Notes: generated from the letters alone by a model not told the origin. A stretch of DNA of 64,000 nt from Ichthyophis bannanicus (GCA_033557465.1 CM066033.1:905908808-905972807), one strand, 5' to 3'; shown: positions 10,743 to 21,871, counted from the first letter of the stretch. Numbers and translations are program-made.

Positions 10743-11780
10743 AAGACCACCAGTATGTCTATAACTGTAGTGTCTGTTGACACTCAATTTTCAAAGGAAA
10801 CCTCCAAGAGGATGCCGAGCTCTTGTGCATTTTCAACAGAGTGGAAGTCTCCATTTCAGAGTATTTCTCCCTGCCTAGCTTTTTCCATTCAAAGGCCACG
10901 CTGTAAATCAATATGGACCCAAATCCTCCAACAGAATGGGCCCCTGACACAAAAGAAAATGCTCAGAGGAAAGTAAAAGGGGCTGCACCACTAACAGGCA
11001 TACAAGATCTACACATCAAGAGTACCTGGGTCAATCCAAAGCAACAAGAATCACCAGAGCTGGGTGATCCTCTAGACTCCTGATGACCTGAAGTATAAAA
11101 GGCCATACCAAAAAAACAAAGATTGGACTGTGGCCAGAGTAGATGAGAGTCTATTCAAGAAGAAACTATTTCACTTTTTGTTGAAATTTCAGGTCTTGGC
11201 ACTGTGGTACATGGCTATCAGATCCATGCTGGGGGTGCCCCTACTGTTCCACTAACCCAACGAAAGGCTTCGACTTGGAATCCCATGGATTGGGAGCTAA
11301 GTATTTCTACTGAGAAAGTCAGTTTAAATGTTCTTCATTCATGCTATATGCATCATCAAAATGAGTCTCAAATGCTGTTTCACCCCACTAAAATAGCTTT
11401 GCCTAAAGAGTCATTCCTGAGCTTCTCGTGCCCAATCTGTTGACGTATGCCACTGCAGTTGTTTTGTCAGATAATGCATACTGCCATCTCAAACAGCGGG
11501 AACAGAGTCAGCAAACCTGATTAACTTGCTCCTGAGAGCAGGCCCTCAATACCACAAACTTGCATCTGAGTTAAGTACTAATCAGTGGGGGTTTCTAGAT
11601 CCATTCCCCTCAGATGATGCTGGGATTCTCTGCCTGCCTGAGAAAACCCATCTTTACCACTGGTTCAAGAGAGATCTTTGTAGAAGTGTCATATCTGTTC
11701 TAATCCACTATTGGGGTTGGTTCTCCAGGGAGTAGTAGTATAAGGGACTGAAAACTCTGGGCAATTTAATAGATAATGGT
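10743..11780 (-). mobile_element. Strongly degraded DIRS-like fragment
   Basis: Weak but ordered similarity to the methyltransferase/RNase H part of DIRS B1. The stretch around 11290-11330 (TGAGAAAGTCAGTTTAAATG) parallels 19019-19045 of B1, and 11450-11490 (GCAGTTGTTTTGTCAGATAA) parallels the RNase H block near 19163. No open frame survives. Outer limits are uncertain. Confidence 0.4.
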
Positions 11781-12104
11781 TGTGTTTAAAAAACCCCACA
11801 ACCCTTTAAAGCCTTTAAGAATCTTTTTCTCTTCTAAATAAGGAAGTTTCTGTGCATTTACAGATACGTCGTCATGTACAAAGTTTGGGTGTAGGCAGTC
11901 TGGATCTCAGTACTAGAATATCTTGGAGTTCTTTTGGTTGCAGAATCCTGAAAGAACCCAAATGTCTGACTTTTATAGGCTGGCGTGTGTTGGGGGGGGG
12001 GGGGGAATTTTGTAATTTTTCTATTCTAGCTGATAAACAGAGTCAAGATTTGAGACAAAGCATAATTGATGAGCAATTGTAAACAAATAAGAAAAACATT
12101 AAAA
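11781..12104 (+). pseudogene. L1 ORF2 C-terminal region, left part
   Basis: In broken frames this reads like the region before the C-terminal Cys motif of L1 ORF2 protein, including an LQIRRHVQSL-type block near 11860 and KQSQDLRQSIIDEQL up to 12080. It continues in sense across the insertion: the sequence before 12105 and after 14183 joins into one run leading to the Cys motif. A G run at 11992-12004 and several stops show age. Confidence 0.6.
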
Positions 12105-14183
12105 CACTATTTGAGGGGTGGAGCCTGACATCTGGTTCAGATGGACGTGTAAGAGCGATGCTCTGGAGGACAAAGAGAAGAATCCTGTTTTTCTGCAATA
12201 TTTGATCATATAATTCCTAACTACGTGGTTGCCACTCGATCCCGGATATGTCAGGTTCCTAACAGATGCGGTTGGTTTTCCAACTATCTCAAAACACTAA
12301 TGTAAAAAGAACTAAGAAGGAACCTCTCTCTCCTCACAAGATGGCGGTCATTCGAAGTGGCCCGGAGACCTTGCAGGAGATCTTGGCTGAGATTCGGGTG
12401 GTCAAAGAAATGGTCAAAGCTAATGGAGAATCGCTAAGCGCGATGCAGGAAGATATCAATGCTTTGAGATCTTCGCTGGAGTTAAATACGGCCCGTTTGG
12501 AGAAGGTAGTGGTGTCGCATGGGGAGAGGCTTGAGGCCGTCGAGAAGTAGGCCAAGTTGATTCGCTCATTGCAAAGAGAGGTGGAAGATGGCAATAATCG
12601 CTCGCGGCAAAACAACATAAGGGTACTGGGAGTGCCTGAGGGAGCAGAGGGACATGACTTGATATCCTTTCTACAGGATATGATTCCAGGTGTGTTAAAG
12701 CTGCATTTCACTATGTCGTTTGAGATTGAGCGTGCCCATAGAGTGTCTATGCAGCCCGGGGCCATGAACAAGCGTCCACGCCCAATTATCCTGAAAGTTC
12801 TACATTTTCAACAAGTGTTGCAAATGGGAGCAGCCAAAGCACTCTCAGCTTTGGAATATCAGGGGCATAAACTCCTGTTCTTTCCGGACTTTGTGAAGGC
12901 GACGGTGGATTGGAGAAAGTCTTTTGGCGCTGCGTCCACGCTTGATACAACTGAAGGACCGTTTTGGACTGCTATATCCTGCCCGCATGAGAGTCGCGCT
13001 GCATAACCAGACCAAGACTTTTGAAGATTCTAAAGATTTATGTGCATTTTTGGAGGATAAGGAGTCGGTGGTGATGCAGTGAAGGACATATTGTATCTTC
13101 TATTTGTCACAGTTTTATGATGCTTGTCATTTGGGTATTCAACTGGTCTGAGATCGTGGGAAGATGTGTTATCCACACAGAAGCGATATATAAGCATGTT
13201 ACACTGCTATCTCCTGGGACATTTATGCTGTTTTGTTTATAAGACATTATTTCTACTTTTAAGATGGGAGGTGGGCAAGATGTGATATTCGGAGTACTGC
13301 AGGAATATGGGAACGTTGGGTCATTGAGCCCTCCGTGTCTATTTCGTCTGAGTGGGCTCACCTGCTAAGTTTTTTGGGTGTTATATAGCCCCCCTGGAAT
13401 GTTTTCTGTTTCTTTTTTTTTTCTTTTCTTTTCCTTTTAGAGGTGGGTGTTCATTGCATTTGGTCATAATGATGGGGCCTTTGCTTGTTTTCTCTGGGCT
13501 ATAACTGCAGCCATACTTTAAAAGCGCTTAAGAAGCTGTTTTATAATGTTAAATGTAAGGTTACAACACTGAATTGTTTTTGTAACTTATGAACGCTTCT
13601 TTGGAGGTATATTTAGCATGTTCTTCTTTGGGATTGGGTACCTAAACGTTAAGGGCATTAATATTTGCTATCACGTGAAGCAAGATTGACTTAACATTCA
13701 GTTGCATTGGGATTAAACATAAAAATTGTATTAGGTGCTGCTAGGACCTCTGGGGCACTCTCTCCTGATCTGGTGTCATTTTTCAATCAGCAAATTGGCA
13801 TCTCGTCCCTATAAAGGGACTGTCAGTTTGAATTGGCTCCATGTTGGGGAGTGGCCCTTCCCGTTGCCTCTAATTGGAAACATGCTACTGAGTTTGGTAG
13901 ATACTTATGATGGCACATTTATGCCTGTTTTTCTGTTGTGGAGTTCTAGCTCTTTTATAGCACTTGCAGGCCTTGTAGGTTTGCAGAAGTTCTGTGCTTT
14001 TCTTTTCTCTTACTTGGTCCCTGATGATCGTAAGATAGTGGGAGGGACAGGGTGGGGTGGGCTGTGTTTTGTCTTTAAATATCTTATGTCACAAAGATGA
14101 GTTGTGTATTTTAATTTTGTAATTTCTTCTGTTTTGTTTTGTTGGAAAACATAAATAAAGAAATTTTAAAAAGCACTATTTGA
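12105..14183 (+). mobile_element. L1 derivative with ORF1 but almost no ORF2 (half-L1-like), with 10-bp target duplication
   Basis: The identical 10-mer CACTATTTGA stands at 12105-12114 and 14174-14183. Between them is a 2.06 kb element: a 5' leader (from 12115), an L1 ORF1 (12266-13083), a short stretch like the ORF2 start near 13640-13665 (NVKGIN), then a long 3' part ending AATAAAGAAATTTTAAAAAG. RT and most endonuclease sequence are missing. Because the duplication brackets the whole unit, it seems to have moved as this short form, helped in trans by another L1. It sits inside an older L1 ORF2 fragment. Confidence 0.72.
12266..13083 (+). pseudogene. L1 ORF1 RNA-binding protein (one stop, one frameshift)
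   Basis: Residues from the first Met encode a heptad-rich coiled coil (LQEILAEIRVVKEMVKANGE and onwards) that would form a trimer. A TAG stands at 12548-12550. The next frame (12557-13006) has the RRM-like core with RSRQNNIRVLGVPEG, IERAHRV and RPRPIILKVL, typical of L1 ORF1p. A frameshift near 12960 moves the C-terminal domain (LYPARMRVALHNQTK) to another frame ending with TGA at 13081-13083. In life ORF1p coats L1 RNA in cytoplasmic particles. Confidence 0.75.
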
Positions 14184-14460
14184 AAATATATTGCTTCAGA
14201 TGCCAAAATATAAATTTCTTCTTAAAGTTAACATAGCCCCACAGCAGGCCTATCCAGCTGGTTTTGCTAGGGATGCAAAATGTCTTAAATGTGGTATAGA
14301 TGCAGCTTCTTTGAGTCATATGTTTTGGCTGTGCCCATTAATCAGGGGCTTCTGGATCTCAGTTTTGAAATATCTACCCGGTATATTAGTTAGGAAAATC
14401 CCCTTGTCTGTAAATCTACTGCTCTTTGGTCACCTCTATTTCTTCTCCTAAGAAGGGAAT
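14184..14460 (+). pseudogene. L1 ORF2 C-terminal Cys motif, right part
   Basis: Open for 86 codons, with CLKCGIDAASLSHMFWLCP, the C-x2-C-x8-H-x4-C pattern of the L1 ORF2 C-terminus, followed by IRGFW and PLSVNLLLFGHL. It is the continuation of 11781-12104, split by the L1 derivative. The frame ends near 14452; similar sequence may run to about 14650 without clear homology. Confidence 0.72.
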
Positions 14461-14681
14461 CACATTTTCCTTCTGGAAGGCTTTTCACTTGGCATGTGAA
14501 TGTATCTTGAATGATACCATGGAAGCTGCTTCTATTGGATTTAATGCTTATGGAGATGAAAGGTGTGGGGAATTCATTGTGCAAGTGGTAGGAAATGGAA
14601 CAAAGTTTGGGTGTAGACAGGACACAGATGGCGATTATACTTGCTGCTAATCTCAGCAGCATCTACTCTATACTTGACCAT
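14461..14681. other. No recognised feature
   Basis: Possibly the remaining tail of the L1 fragment. A 74-codon open frame (14426-14650) is present but I see no family motif in it. Confidence 0.3.
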
Positions 14682-14797
14682 GGAAGGAGAACTTTCACTT
14701 ACCATTATTTTCCTTTCCTGGAATCCTGCTAGAGCAGTTCAAACAAGTGGGTTCAGTCCCCCCTGCCAGCAGATGTTGGAGACAGAGAAAGTACCAG
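14682..14797 (-). repeat. Left terminal inverted repeat of DIRS B1, outer part
   Basis: GAGAACTTTCACTTACC and the following TTTCCTTTCCTGGAATCCTG are the reverse complement of 17450-17505. The next part (TGCCAGCAGATGTTGGAGAC, 14762-14781) is the reverse complement of the right end near 22597-22616. The repeat resumes at 17150 after an insertion: the sequence around CATCAGCCTATGGGC at 17156 matches the inverted right-end sequence near 22570. Confidence 0.7.
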
Positions 14798-14867
14798 AAG
14801 AAGGGCGGTTCAACGCAATCTGCTGCCTGAGGCGAGGGATGAGATAGCGCCCCCCACTCTGAGCCGG

Positions 14868-15445
14868 GGGGGGGGGGGGGTGGGGAGGCTCCCTCAAAAC
14901 TGCAGTCAGGGACTGAACCAAATCAAAGAGTTAATTAGATAATGTGGAGGAAATAAAAAGATGTTCGCACACCACGGAACAAAGAGAGTGCGATAACCCA
15001 CTGCACAGTTTATAACACCAAATTAAATAACTCTTTTATTTTGTTATAAACTGTGTTATTGTTATTGCTTTTTCCTTTTTGAACATATATTTTGCATTCA
15101 CAGAACCCCCTCCCCCCCTCAACAATGGGTGCAGAGCAGAACTAGGACATCCACCCACAAAACTCAATATCTAATTTAAAAAAAAATCTGATTCTGGCCA
15201 TCTCACTAACAAACATTCACCAGTACCAGGCATATTGCGAACTAATACAAAACCCTACAAAAGTCACCGATGATGTACAAGGTCAAATCAATCATATCAT
15301 ACCAGCATAAACTTCCAAAACTCATACAAGGGGCCTACCCAGATAAAAGCAGCACTATAAATACTGTAGCGGGCCCTAGAACATCCATACACCGATTGAA
15401 AAGCTAAACAAGTCAAATTACTACAGTACAGGTCCCTTCGTACAA
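14868..15445. other. Non-coding interior of the 2.35 kb insertion
   Basis: A G run (14868-14880), then AT-rich sequence with imperfect inverted words around 15008-15055 (GTTTATAACA / TGTTATAAAC). No gene seen. Confidence 0.5.
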
Positions 15446-15680
15446 ATTCCATTTATTTTATTTATTTATTTACATTCTCTTATATACCGCGCTATTCTGC
15501 ATCAGTGCGGTTTACATTGAACAAACTGAAATTACATTGAACAGGGCATTATAACTTGGAGATAACTATTTTACAGGGAACAGGGGCTATGGAGGGTTAA
15601 GTGGCTTGCCCAAGACCACAAGGAGCACCTGTTAACAGAACTCCTGGCCTCAGTCACACACTCAGAAAATAGACCCTCGC
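15446..15680 (-). mobile_element. SINE (MIR-like core), minus orientation
   Basis: The TTTATTTATTTATTTA run on the left is the complement of a (AATAAAT)n tail. Next is ATATACCGCGCTATTCTGCA with its paired GTGCGGT, the same 3' hairpin region as the SINE at 61490-61637. GGCTTGCCCAAGACCACAAG (about 15605) resembles the core of MIR-type SINEs and matches the SINE at 37178-37395. Confidence 0.65.
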
Positions 15681-16004
15681 CAAGTACAAAATAAATGAGG
15701 ATAACCTAAAGTGAAAATAAAAATGTGCAGACAAAAATTAAACTGTCTTAGCTCTTTCTATGGTCTTGAGTCCATCTGCCATTTCTGGTCTCTCCTTTTT
15801 TCTTCACTTCCTTCCATCTTGGATATTGATTTTTCTCTTTCCGCCTTTCTTCCATTTATTTCTTTCTCTCTGGCCACCCAGATTTCACTACACCTTACTA
15901 TCCAGGTCTCAATCTCCCTCCTTTTTACGCCATCTTCCTACCGCTTTTCAACCTTCACCCCCCAGCCCTTCCATTCCCCAGCTCTTCTTTCCCTCTGTGT
16001 TGTC

Positions 16005-16765
16005 CAGCATGTCTTTCTGCCCCCTGCCCTATTGTCCAGCATTTGTCCCCCTGCCCCCCCCCAGTGTTGTCCAGCATTTGTTCTCCTGTCTCCCCCACCC
16101 ATTGCCCAGCATCTCTCTGCTTCCCCATCCAACATTTGTCTCCCTGCTTCCCCCCTCCAGCATGTCTTCCTGCCCCCTCCCCCGCTGCTCAGCATTTGTC
16201 ATCTTGTTTCCCCCCCGTTGCCCAGCATTTGTCTTGTCTCCCCACCCCGTTGCCCAGCATTTGTCTTCCTGCCTGCTTCCCTGTTGTCCAGCATTTGTCC
16301 CGTCTCCCCCTTTGTCCAGTATCTCCCTGTCTCCCTCCTTTGTCCAGCACTTGCCCCGTCTCCCTCTTTGTCCAGCACTTGCTTCCCTGTCTCTCCCCTT
16401 TGTTTAGCACTTGCCTCCCTGTCTCCCCCTTTATCCAGCATTTGTCCCGTCTCCCCCCTTTGTCCAGCATTTGTCCCTTGTCTTCCCCCTTTGGCTAGCA
16501 CTTGCCCCGTTTCCCCCTTTGGCTAGCACTTGCCCCGTCTCCCCCTTTGTTCTCTTTCTCCCCCCTCTGTCCAGCATTTGTCCCCCTGTCTCCCCCTGTG
16601 CCCAGCATTTGCTCCGCTGTCTCTCCCCTTTGTTTAGCACTTGCCCCATCTCCCCCCTTTGTTTAGCACTTGTCTCCCGTCTCCCCCTTTGTCCAGTATG
16701 TCCCCCCCATCTCCCCCTTTGTCCAGCATGTCCCCCTGTCTCCCCCTTTGTCCAGCCCTCTCATC
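16005..16765. repeat. Pyrimidine-rich minisatellite, unit about 28 bp
   Basis: Tandem units of the form TTTGTCCAGCACTTGCCCC plus GTCTCCCC, varying in length and order, more than 20 in number. The plus strand is nearly all pyrimidine with regular CAGCA words. Long open frames on both strands (up to 271 codons) are by-products of the repeat, not genes. Polypurine-polypyrimidine tracts like this can form triplex DNA; that is general knowledge, not shown here. Confidence 0.85.
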
Positions 16766-16769
16766 CAGC

Positions 16770-17110
16770 GGCAGCAGCGGCATTCTGGTTGTTTTTATTT
16801 TAGATTTTGCTGCCTCTGCCTTCCCGCTGCTTTTTTCCCCCTCAAGAAAGCTTGCAGTGAGAAAAAAAAAGAGTGTCGGGAAGGCAGGCCAGAGGCAGCA
16901 AAATTTAAAATGAAAACATCCAGAGTGCCGCTGTCGCCGCCGCACTAATCAGGCTGATTTGTCCGGCGACGGCACTCCGGCTCTGTTTTAATTTTAGATT
17001 TTGCAGCCTCTGGCCTGTCTCTGCCTTCCCACGCGGGAAATCAGAGGCTGAAAAAAATAAAATTAAAACAGAGCTGGAGTGCCGCCCCCATCAGAGTGCT
17101 GCCTGAGACT
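16770..17110. repeat. Two neighbouring fold-back inverted repeats
   Basis: First: the arm around 16780-16835 (GCGGCATTCTGG ... TTTTGCTGCCTCTGCCTTCCC) pairs with 16876-16935 (GGGAAGGCAG ... CCAGAGTGCCGC). Second: 16965-17035 pairs with 17035-17090 (GGCACTCCGGCTCTGTTTTA against TAAAACAGAGCTGGAGTGCC). The arms of the two are related to each other, so one probably arose by copying the other. Confidence 0.7.
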
Positions 17111-17417
17111 GTCGCCTCAGGTGGCCTAATGGAAGAACCGCCCCTGGCCATAAACATCAGCCTATGGGCTGTGGCATATAGAGGGGTTTCCCCTAGGTGT
17201 CACCCTCAGTATATTCCTGTAAAAGCAGAGGAAGCCCTTTGGCAAATTTGCATGCAAACCTTAAAAGAATGAGGAAGGCACGAAAATGTGGAACTATATA
17301 CTAGAAGCCCAACGGGGCTAACTGATACAGAATTGTAATCATTAGGCAGACAGTACAACCGTAATTCCAATTAGGCTCTGCTGAAACGACTGTGGCATCG
17401 GCCAAGAAAGGCTGTTG

Positions 17418-18730
17418 TCAGAACACAGTAAGGGGTGGGGTCCTGGACTGGTCTAGCAGAATTCCAGGAAAGAAAATTAACGGTAAGTGAAATTTCTCCT
17501 TGCAATTCATCCTGTTAGACCAGTCCAGACAAGTGGGAAGTACCAAAGCTACACTACCCCTGGGCGGGAAGAGAGAGCCGCTGACACCACACTGGCCCCA
17601 AAATACGCAGGAGTCTTGAGCGTAGAGATCAAGATGGTAATGGCACGCAAAGGTGGACAAGGAGGACCAAGTGGCCGCCCGACAAATGTCGATGGGAGAC
17701 AAGTGATTGCTCTGCCCACAAGGCTGCTTGAGCATGCGTGGAATGAGCATGAAGCCGCTTTGATTCAGAATGTTCGCGGCCTCTATAGTTCACTTGATCC
17801 AGTGCACAACAGTAGACTTAGAAGCTGCAAGGCCCTTACGAGGGCTAGCAAAAAGTACAAATAGGCGATTGGACTTCCAAAAGGAAGAAGTGTCTTTAAG
17901 ATAACAATGAAGCACTTGTCTGACATTGAGCGCCCGGACCCAGTATGTGACCCTGAGCATTGCTCCCTTGGGGAGGAAGGTAGTGAAATGGCTTGATTTA
18001 CATGAAAGGACAAGAGAACCTTTGGTAAAAAGGAGGATAAAACCCAAAGTGACACACCTTCCGAGGAAAAGGAGAGAAAGGGCTCCCAACAGGACAGAGC
18101 CTACAGCTCAGACACCCATCGAGCTGAAGTGATGGCGACAATGAAGGCAGTCTTCAGGGAGAGATCCCGGAGAGTGACATGCTGGAGGCGTCAAAAGGGA
18201 GCCTTCATGAGACTTCAAAGCACCAGAGAGAGATCCCAGTGAGGAATAAGAATGCATAGCGGAGGTTGAAGCGTCTGCACCCCACGCAGGAACCGGCTGT
18301 TATCTGCATGAGATGCGAACGAGCGGCCCAACACTGGACCTTGGAAATAGGTGAGAGCAGCAACTTGTATGCAGAGAGAGTTAAGGGCTAAGCCCTTATC
18401 AAATCCCTCCTGCAGAAACGCCAGGATCTCCGGAACACGCCACGGAGAAACCGTTTGGAGAGCACACCATGACTCAAAGAAATGCCAAATCCTAGCGTAT
18501 GCCATCGATGTCGAAGGACGCCAAGCCTTGAGAAGGGCATCTATCACCTTATGAGAATAGCCATTGCAGATTAGGAGTTGCCTCTCAAGAGACAAGCTAT
18601 ATGCGAATAAGGAGCCAGATTGCCCATCAGAACTGAGTCCTGTCTCAGGAGACCCTGGCAGGAGCCGAGTGGTAGAGGCGAGGCCACCTGCAAGTAGATG
18701 AGGTCGGCATACCATGGATGTCACGGCCAA
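17418..18730 (-). pseudogene. DIRS tyrosine recombinase, copy B1 (broken)
   Basis: N-terminal part (18215-18730): WRPSTSMAYARIWHFFESWC, PEILAFLQEGFDKGL and SFASHADNSRFLRGV, matching the core-binding region of B2. The C-terminal part (17418-17750) has DICRAATWSSLSTFACHYHL, where the last Tyr is the probable nucleophile. The middle, with the first Arg box, lies in other frames between 17750 and 18215 and is interrupted by stops. It would integrate circular element DNA. Confidence 0.7.
17440..17560 (-). repeat. Internal complementary region of DIRS B1
   Basis: Holds GGACTGGTCTAGCAGAATTC and TTAGACCAGTCCAGAC in inverted order. Its left half pairs with the element's left end (14692-14745), its right half with the right end (about 22635-22668). 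In DIRS elements this region is thought to bridge the two cDNA ends so that a circle can be closed. Confidence 0.7.
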
Positions 18731-19600
18731 TATGATGCCACCAGGATCACGTGATGGGGTGGGTCTCGATGCGATGAAGACACTGCCCGATCAGAGCCCA
18801 CAGCAGGAAGAGGTAGAGAAACGTCACCACTGACCACGGTTGGACTAGCGCATCCAGGCCCAGTGAGCCGCATTCCTACTTGAGACTCAAGGCAGCTGGA
18901 ATCTTTGCATTCTGTGCTGTGGCCATCAGATCCCAGCTGGGCTGGACCCAGGTTCACACTATGCGCTAAAACGCCCCCGGAGCCAGCTCCCCATTCACTG
19001 GGGTCTAGCATATGGCAGCTGAGAAAGTTGGCTTGAACATTGTCAACTCCTGCAACATTTTGCACGGAGAGTACCCTCAGGTGTGTCTCAGCCCAAGGAA
19101 GGAGAAGAGCCATTTCCCTGGCCACTCCTGGAGCTCTGGTGCTGCTCTGGTGATTAAGATAAGCCACTGTTGTGGCATTGTTGCAAAGGACGCATACAGA
19201 CTCTTGGCAGAGGAGAGGAAGGAAGGCAGGCCTGCAGGGCAAGGCGGACCACCCATGCTTTGAGACAGTTGATCATCCACTTGCATTCCTGAGTGACTCA
19301 CGATCCCTGGGCCATGTGGTCCAGACAAAATGCGCTCCCCAGCCTGGAAGACTGGCATCCGTCATGACCAGAATCCAATGTGGAGACTCCAGGGGAACTC
19401 CTCAGAACAAGTGGACTGGAAAAAGCCACCAGCGCAGGCTAGTGCAAACGGCCCTGGAAAGCGGAAGGTGAATGTCGTACTCCTGCGAAGCTGGGAACTA
19501 GTGGGATGGAAGGGACCATTGGAGAGGCCACATGTGGGCTCGCACTCAAGGGACTACTTTGATTGTGGCCACCACGGCCCCAAGACTTGAAGATAGTCCC
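18721..19600 (-). pseudogene. DIRS RNase H and methyltransferase-like part, copy B1
   Basis: 18721-19242 gives SVCVLCNNATTVAYLNHQSS, GVAREMALLLPWAE and AGVDNVQANFLS, matching the RNase H block of B2 (MSNKATALAYVN, GEDNVQADYFS). The catalytic positions are D to N at NN and in VQAN, so the enzyme is dead. The N-terminal RNase H part lies in other frames up to about 19600. Confidence 0.65.
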
Positions 19601-20506
19601 AGATGTGGGGATGAATCTGAAAGAGGAACGCTTGGAGTACACCGGTGAACTTCTGAAACTGGTCCCTCGTAAAGGAGACCCTACCCAGATGTGTGCCGAA
19701 ATCAGGCCCCCAGGAATTCCAGGGATTGGGAAAGGTGGAGACAGCTCTTGGTATGGTTGACTACCCAGCCAAGGCATTCGAGAAATGTCACTATGCATGA
19801 GACAGCATCAAGGGCTTCAGCATGCAACTTTGCCCTTATGAGCCAATTGTCCAGGTAAGGGTGAACGCGGATACCCTGTACCCTGTTTCTGCAAGGCTAC
19901 CACAACGACCACCATGACCTTTGAGAAGGTGCAGGGCACTATTGCCAGGCCGAACAGCAGTGCACAGAACTGAAGGTTTCGCCTGAGCACCATGAAATGC
20001 AGAAAGCATTATTGATCCGTGTGGATTGGGATGTGGAACTAAGCCTCCGCAAGGTCGAGAGAAGTCAGAAACTCCTCTTTACGAACTGCTAGAATTACAG
20101 ATCTGAGGGTTTCCATGCAGAAATGAGCCACCCAGTGTGATCAATTTACCTGCCTGAGGTCCAGAATGGGCTGAAAGGATCCGTCCTTCTATGGAACAAC
20201 AAAATAGATGGAGTAGTGGCTGGAGCCGCTCTGACGGAGCACCAGACAAATGGCCTGAAGCATGGTATAGTTGGCTGCACACTTGGGGCCTGAACTATAA
20301 GGAGAAATTACAAAGGCATCCTTGATAGGCTTGGAGCACTCAAGCACATAGCCGTAGCAGACAATGTTGAGAACCCACTGATTGGTGGTGATGTCCTCCC
20401 ACTCGTGGGCAAACAGGGCTAGCCGACCCCCCATCGGCCGTGTCCCAAAGTGGGCCTGGAGACAGACAGCAGGATGAACTGCCAGGCCCAGAGTATGCCT
20501 CGACAA
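19600..20506 (-). pseudogene. DIRS reverse transcriptase, copy B1 (inactive)
   Basis: The N-terminal part (20189-20506) has GGRLALFAHEWEDITTNQWV, the block that opens RT in all DIRS copies here. Motif C is read on the minus strand at about 19838-19865 as HPYLDNWLI, so the second catalytic Asp is Asn. Several frame breaks lie between. No long open frame remains. Confidence 0.65.
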
Positions 20507-21871
20507 GTCTGCAGTTTGGATCCAGATCTGTTTGAGGGGCCCAAAAACCTACACTGGCGGTAGCACCAGGCATCTTTAAAGCACAATCTGGAGGAGAGCG
20601 GAGATGATAGAGGCTCCAAACGGTGAATACCTGACTTAAGCTTATCTTCAGACAACGGTTGTGGCTTCACCTCCCTGAGGTCTTTAACCAGCTTCTCAAG
20701 GTCCTCCCCAAAAAGGAGCTTGCCTTTGAAAGGGAGTTTAGCTAGTCGAGTCTTAGACACCAGGTTCGCTAACCAGTGGCAAAGCCAGAGCCATCTGTGA
20801 GCCATCGTAACCGCAGCCACTGAATGAGCTGCCAAGCAGAGCATATCATAAAGGGCATCCGCCAAAAGGGCAGTCACAGACTCCAACCGTGCAGAAGTCG
20901 GGTCTTCCGGCAGTAACTCAACCCAGCGAAGAAGGGCCTGTGTGGCTAGTCCCCCCACAGACAGAGGCTTGAAAGGTGAGGGAGGAGAAGCCAGTCTTGA
21001 GAAGGCTCTCCACCTTCCAGTCTTGTTGATCATGAAGAGCTGTGCCCCCTTCCACAGGAATCGTTGTGTGCTTCGTAACAGCTGTGACTACTGCATCCAG
21101 CTTTGGGTATCATAGTCACTTATCTAGGTTCTCAGGAGACCAAAAATGATGACAATCCAACCTCTTAGCTGTGTGGAGTGAGGCAGCAGGGGAATCCCAC
21201 TTGAGGGAGACCATCTGTTGAAGTTCCTGAGGAAATGGGAAGACCTTCGAGGGCTTGCAGATGCCTCGCAGAATAAGGTCTGCTTGAGATGGAGCCTGGG
21301 CAGCATCTTGAACAGAAGGGTCCAAAGGCACAAGGCCTCCATGACTTGTGCGATTAAGGTGGAAAGCTCTTCCTTGTGGAACAAACGAACATCCTGCATC
21401 TCCTTCCTGGTCCGTAGCCTGATCTTTGGAGGGGGGGGGGGGGCATTCCCCAATCTTCCCGATCAGCAGTGTTTGGGCTGTCAGTCAAGAGATTATCTGG
21501 CTCTTCCACCCATTCCTCAGCAGCCCATGAGATCTCCTTAGGCGGGTGTCCCGCATCTTGAGGATTGCCTAAATAGGGACTGAAAACTTTCAGAGTCCTG
21601 CACAGAATCCCCTGAGCTGTGTTCTGTAAGGCAGGACTGCTGAGGAAGCAAAAGAGGCAGGAGGAAGGAGAAAAGTCCCTGACTGCTAGACCAGATGATA
21701 TCCGGAAATGGCCGAATTGCGGTACCCAGCCTCTCCTAAAAGGGCTTGTGAAGTCTCCCACTCTAATCCTGAAGACTCCCCCGGATTCTCAGAACATGCC
21801 ATGCAAAGCTGATTGGCTAAAACACGGCATTTCTTACCACATGCTAGACAGCGAGACAAGGAAGAGGGCAA
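20419..21871 (-). pseudogene. DIRS gag-like protein, copy B1 (fragmented)
   Basis: Three pieces in different frames: 21686-21871 with CLACGKKCRVLANQLCMACS (Cys-rich N-terminus), 21124-21761 (middle), and 20419-21033 with the block VTALLADALYDMLCLAAHSV followed by LLFGEDLEKLVKDLREVKPQ. The last part matches B2 at 58366-58760. A G run at 21429-21441 marks one frame break. Confidence 0.62.

Larger units (their letters stand above)
14798..17149. mobile_element. 2.35 kb DNA transposon-like insertion with GGGCGGTTC ends
   Basis: Left end AAGGGCGGTTC (about 14799) and right end GAACCGCCCCTG (about 17135-17148) are inverted, and the next bases CTGCCTGAGGCGA (14829) and TCGCCTCAGG (17112) are inverted too. 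It splits the left repeat of DIRS B1, so the borders are set by comparison with the intact right repeat. Flanking octamers ACCAGAAG and GCCATAAA agree at 5 of 8 positions, a worn hAT-like duplication at best. No transposase gene is visible. The inside holds a SINE, a minisatellite and two fold-back repeats. Confidence 0.6.

Noticed and set aside
16005..16765. CRISPR-like array
   Set aside because: Units are contiguous and variable with no constant repeat/unique spacer pattern, in a vertebrate genome.
15711..16803. Long open frames on both strands (271, 215, 151, 130, 100 codons)
   Set aside because: They follow the pyrimidine-rich tandem repeat; the unit happens to lack stops in several frames. 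No protein family motif.
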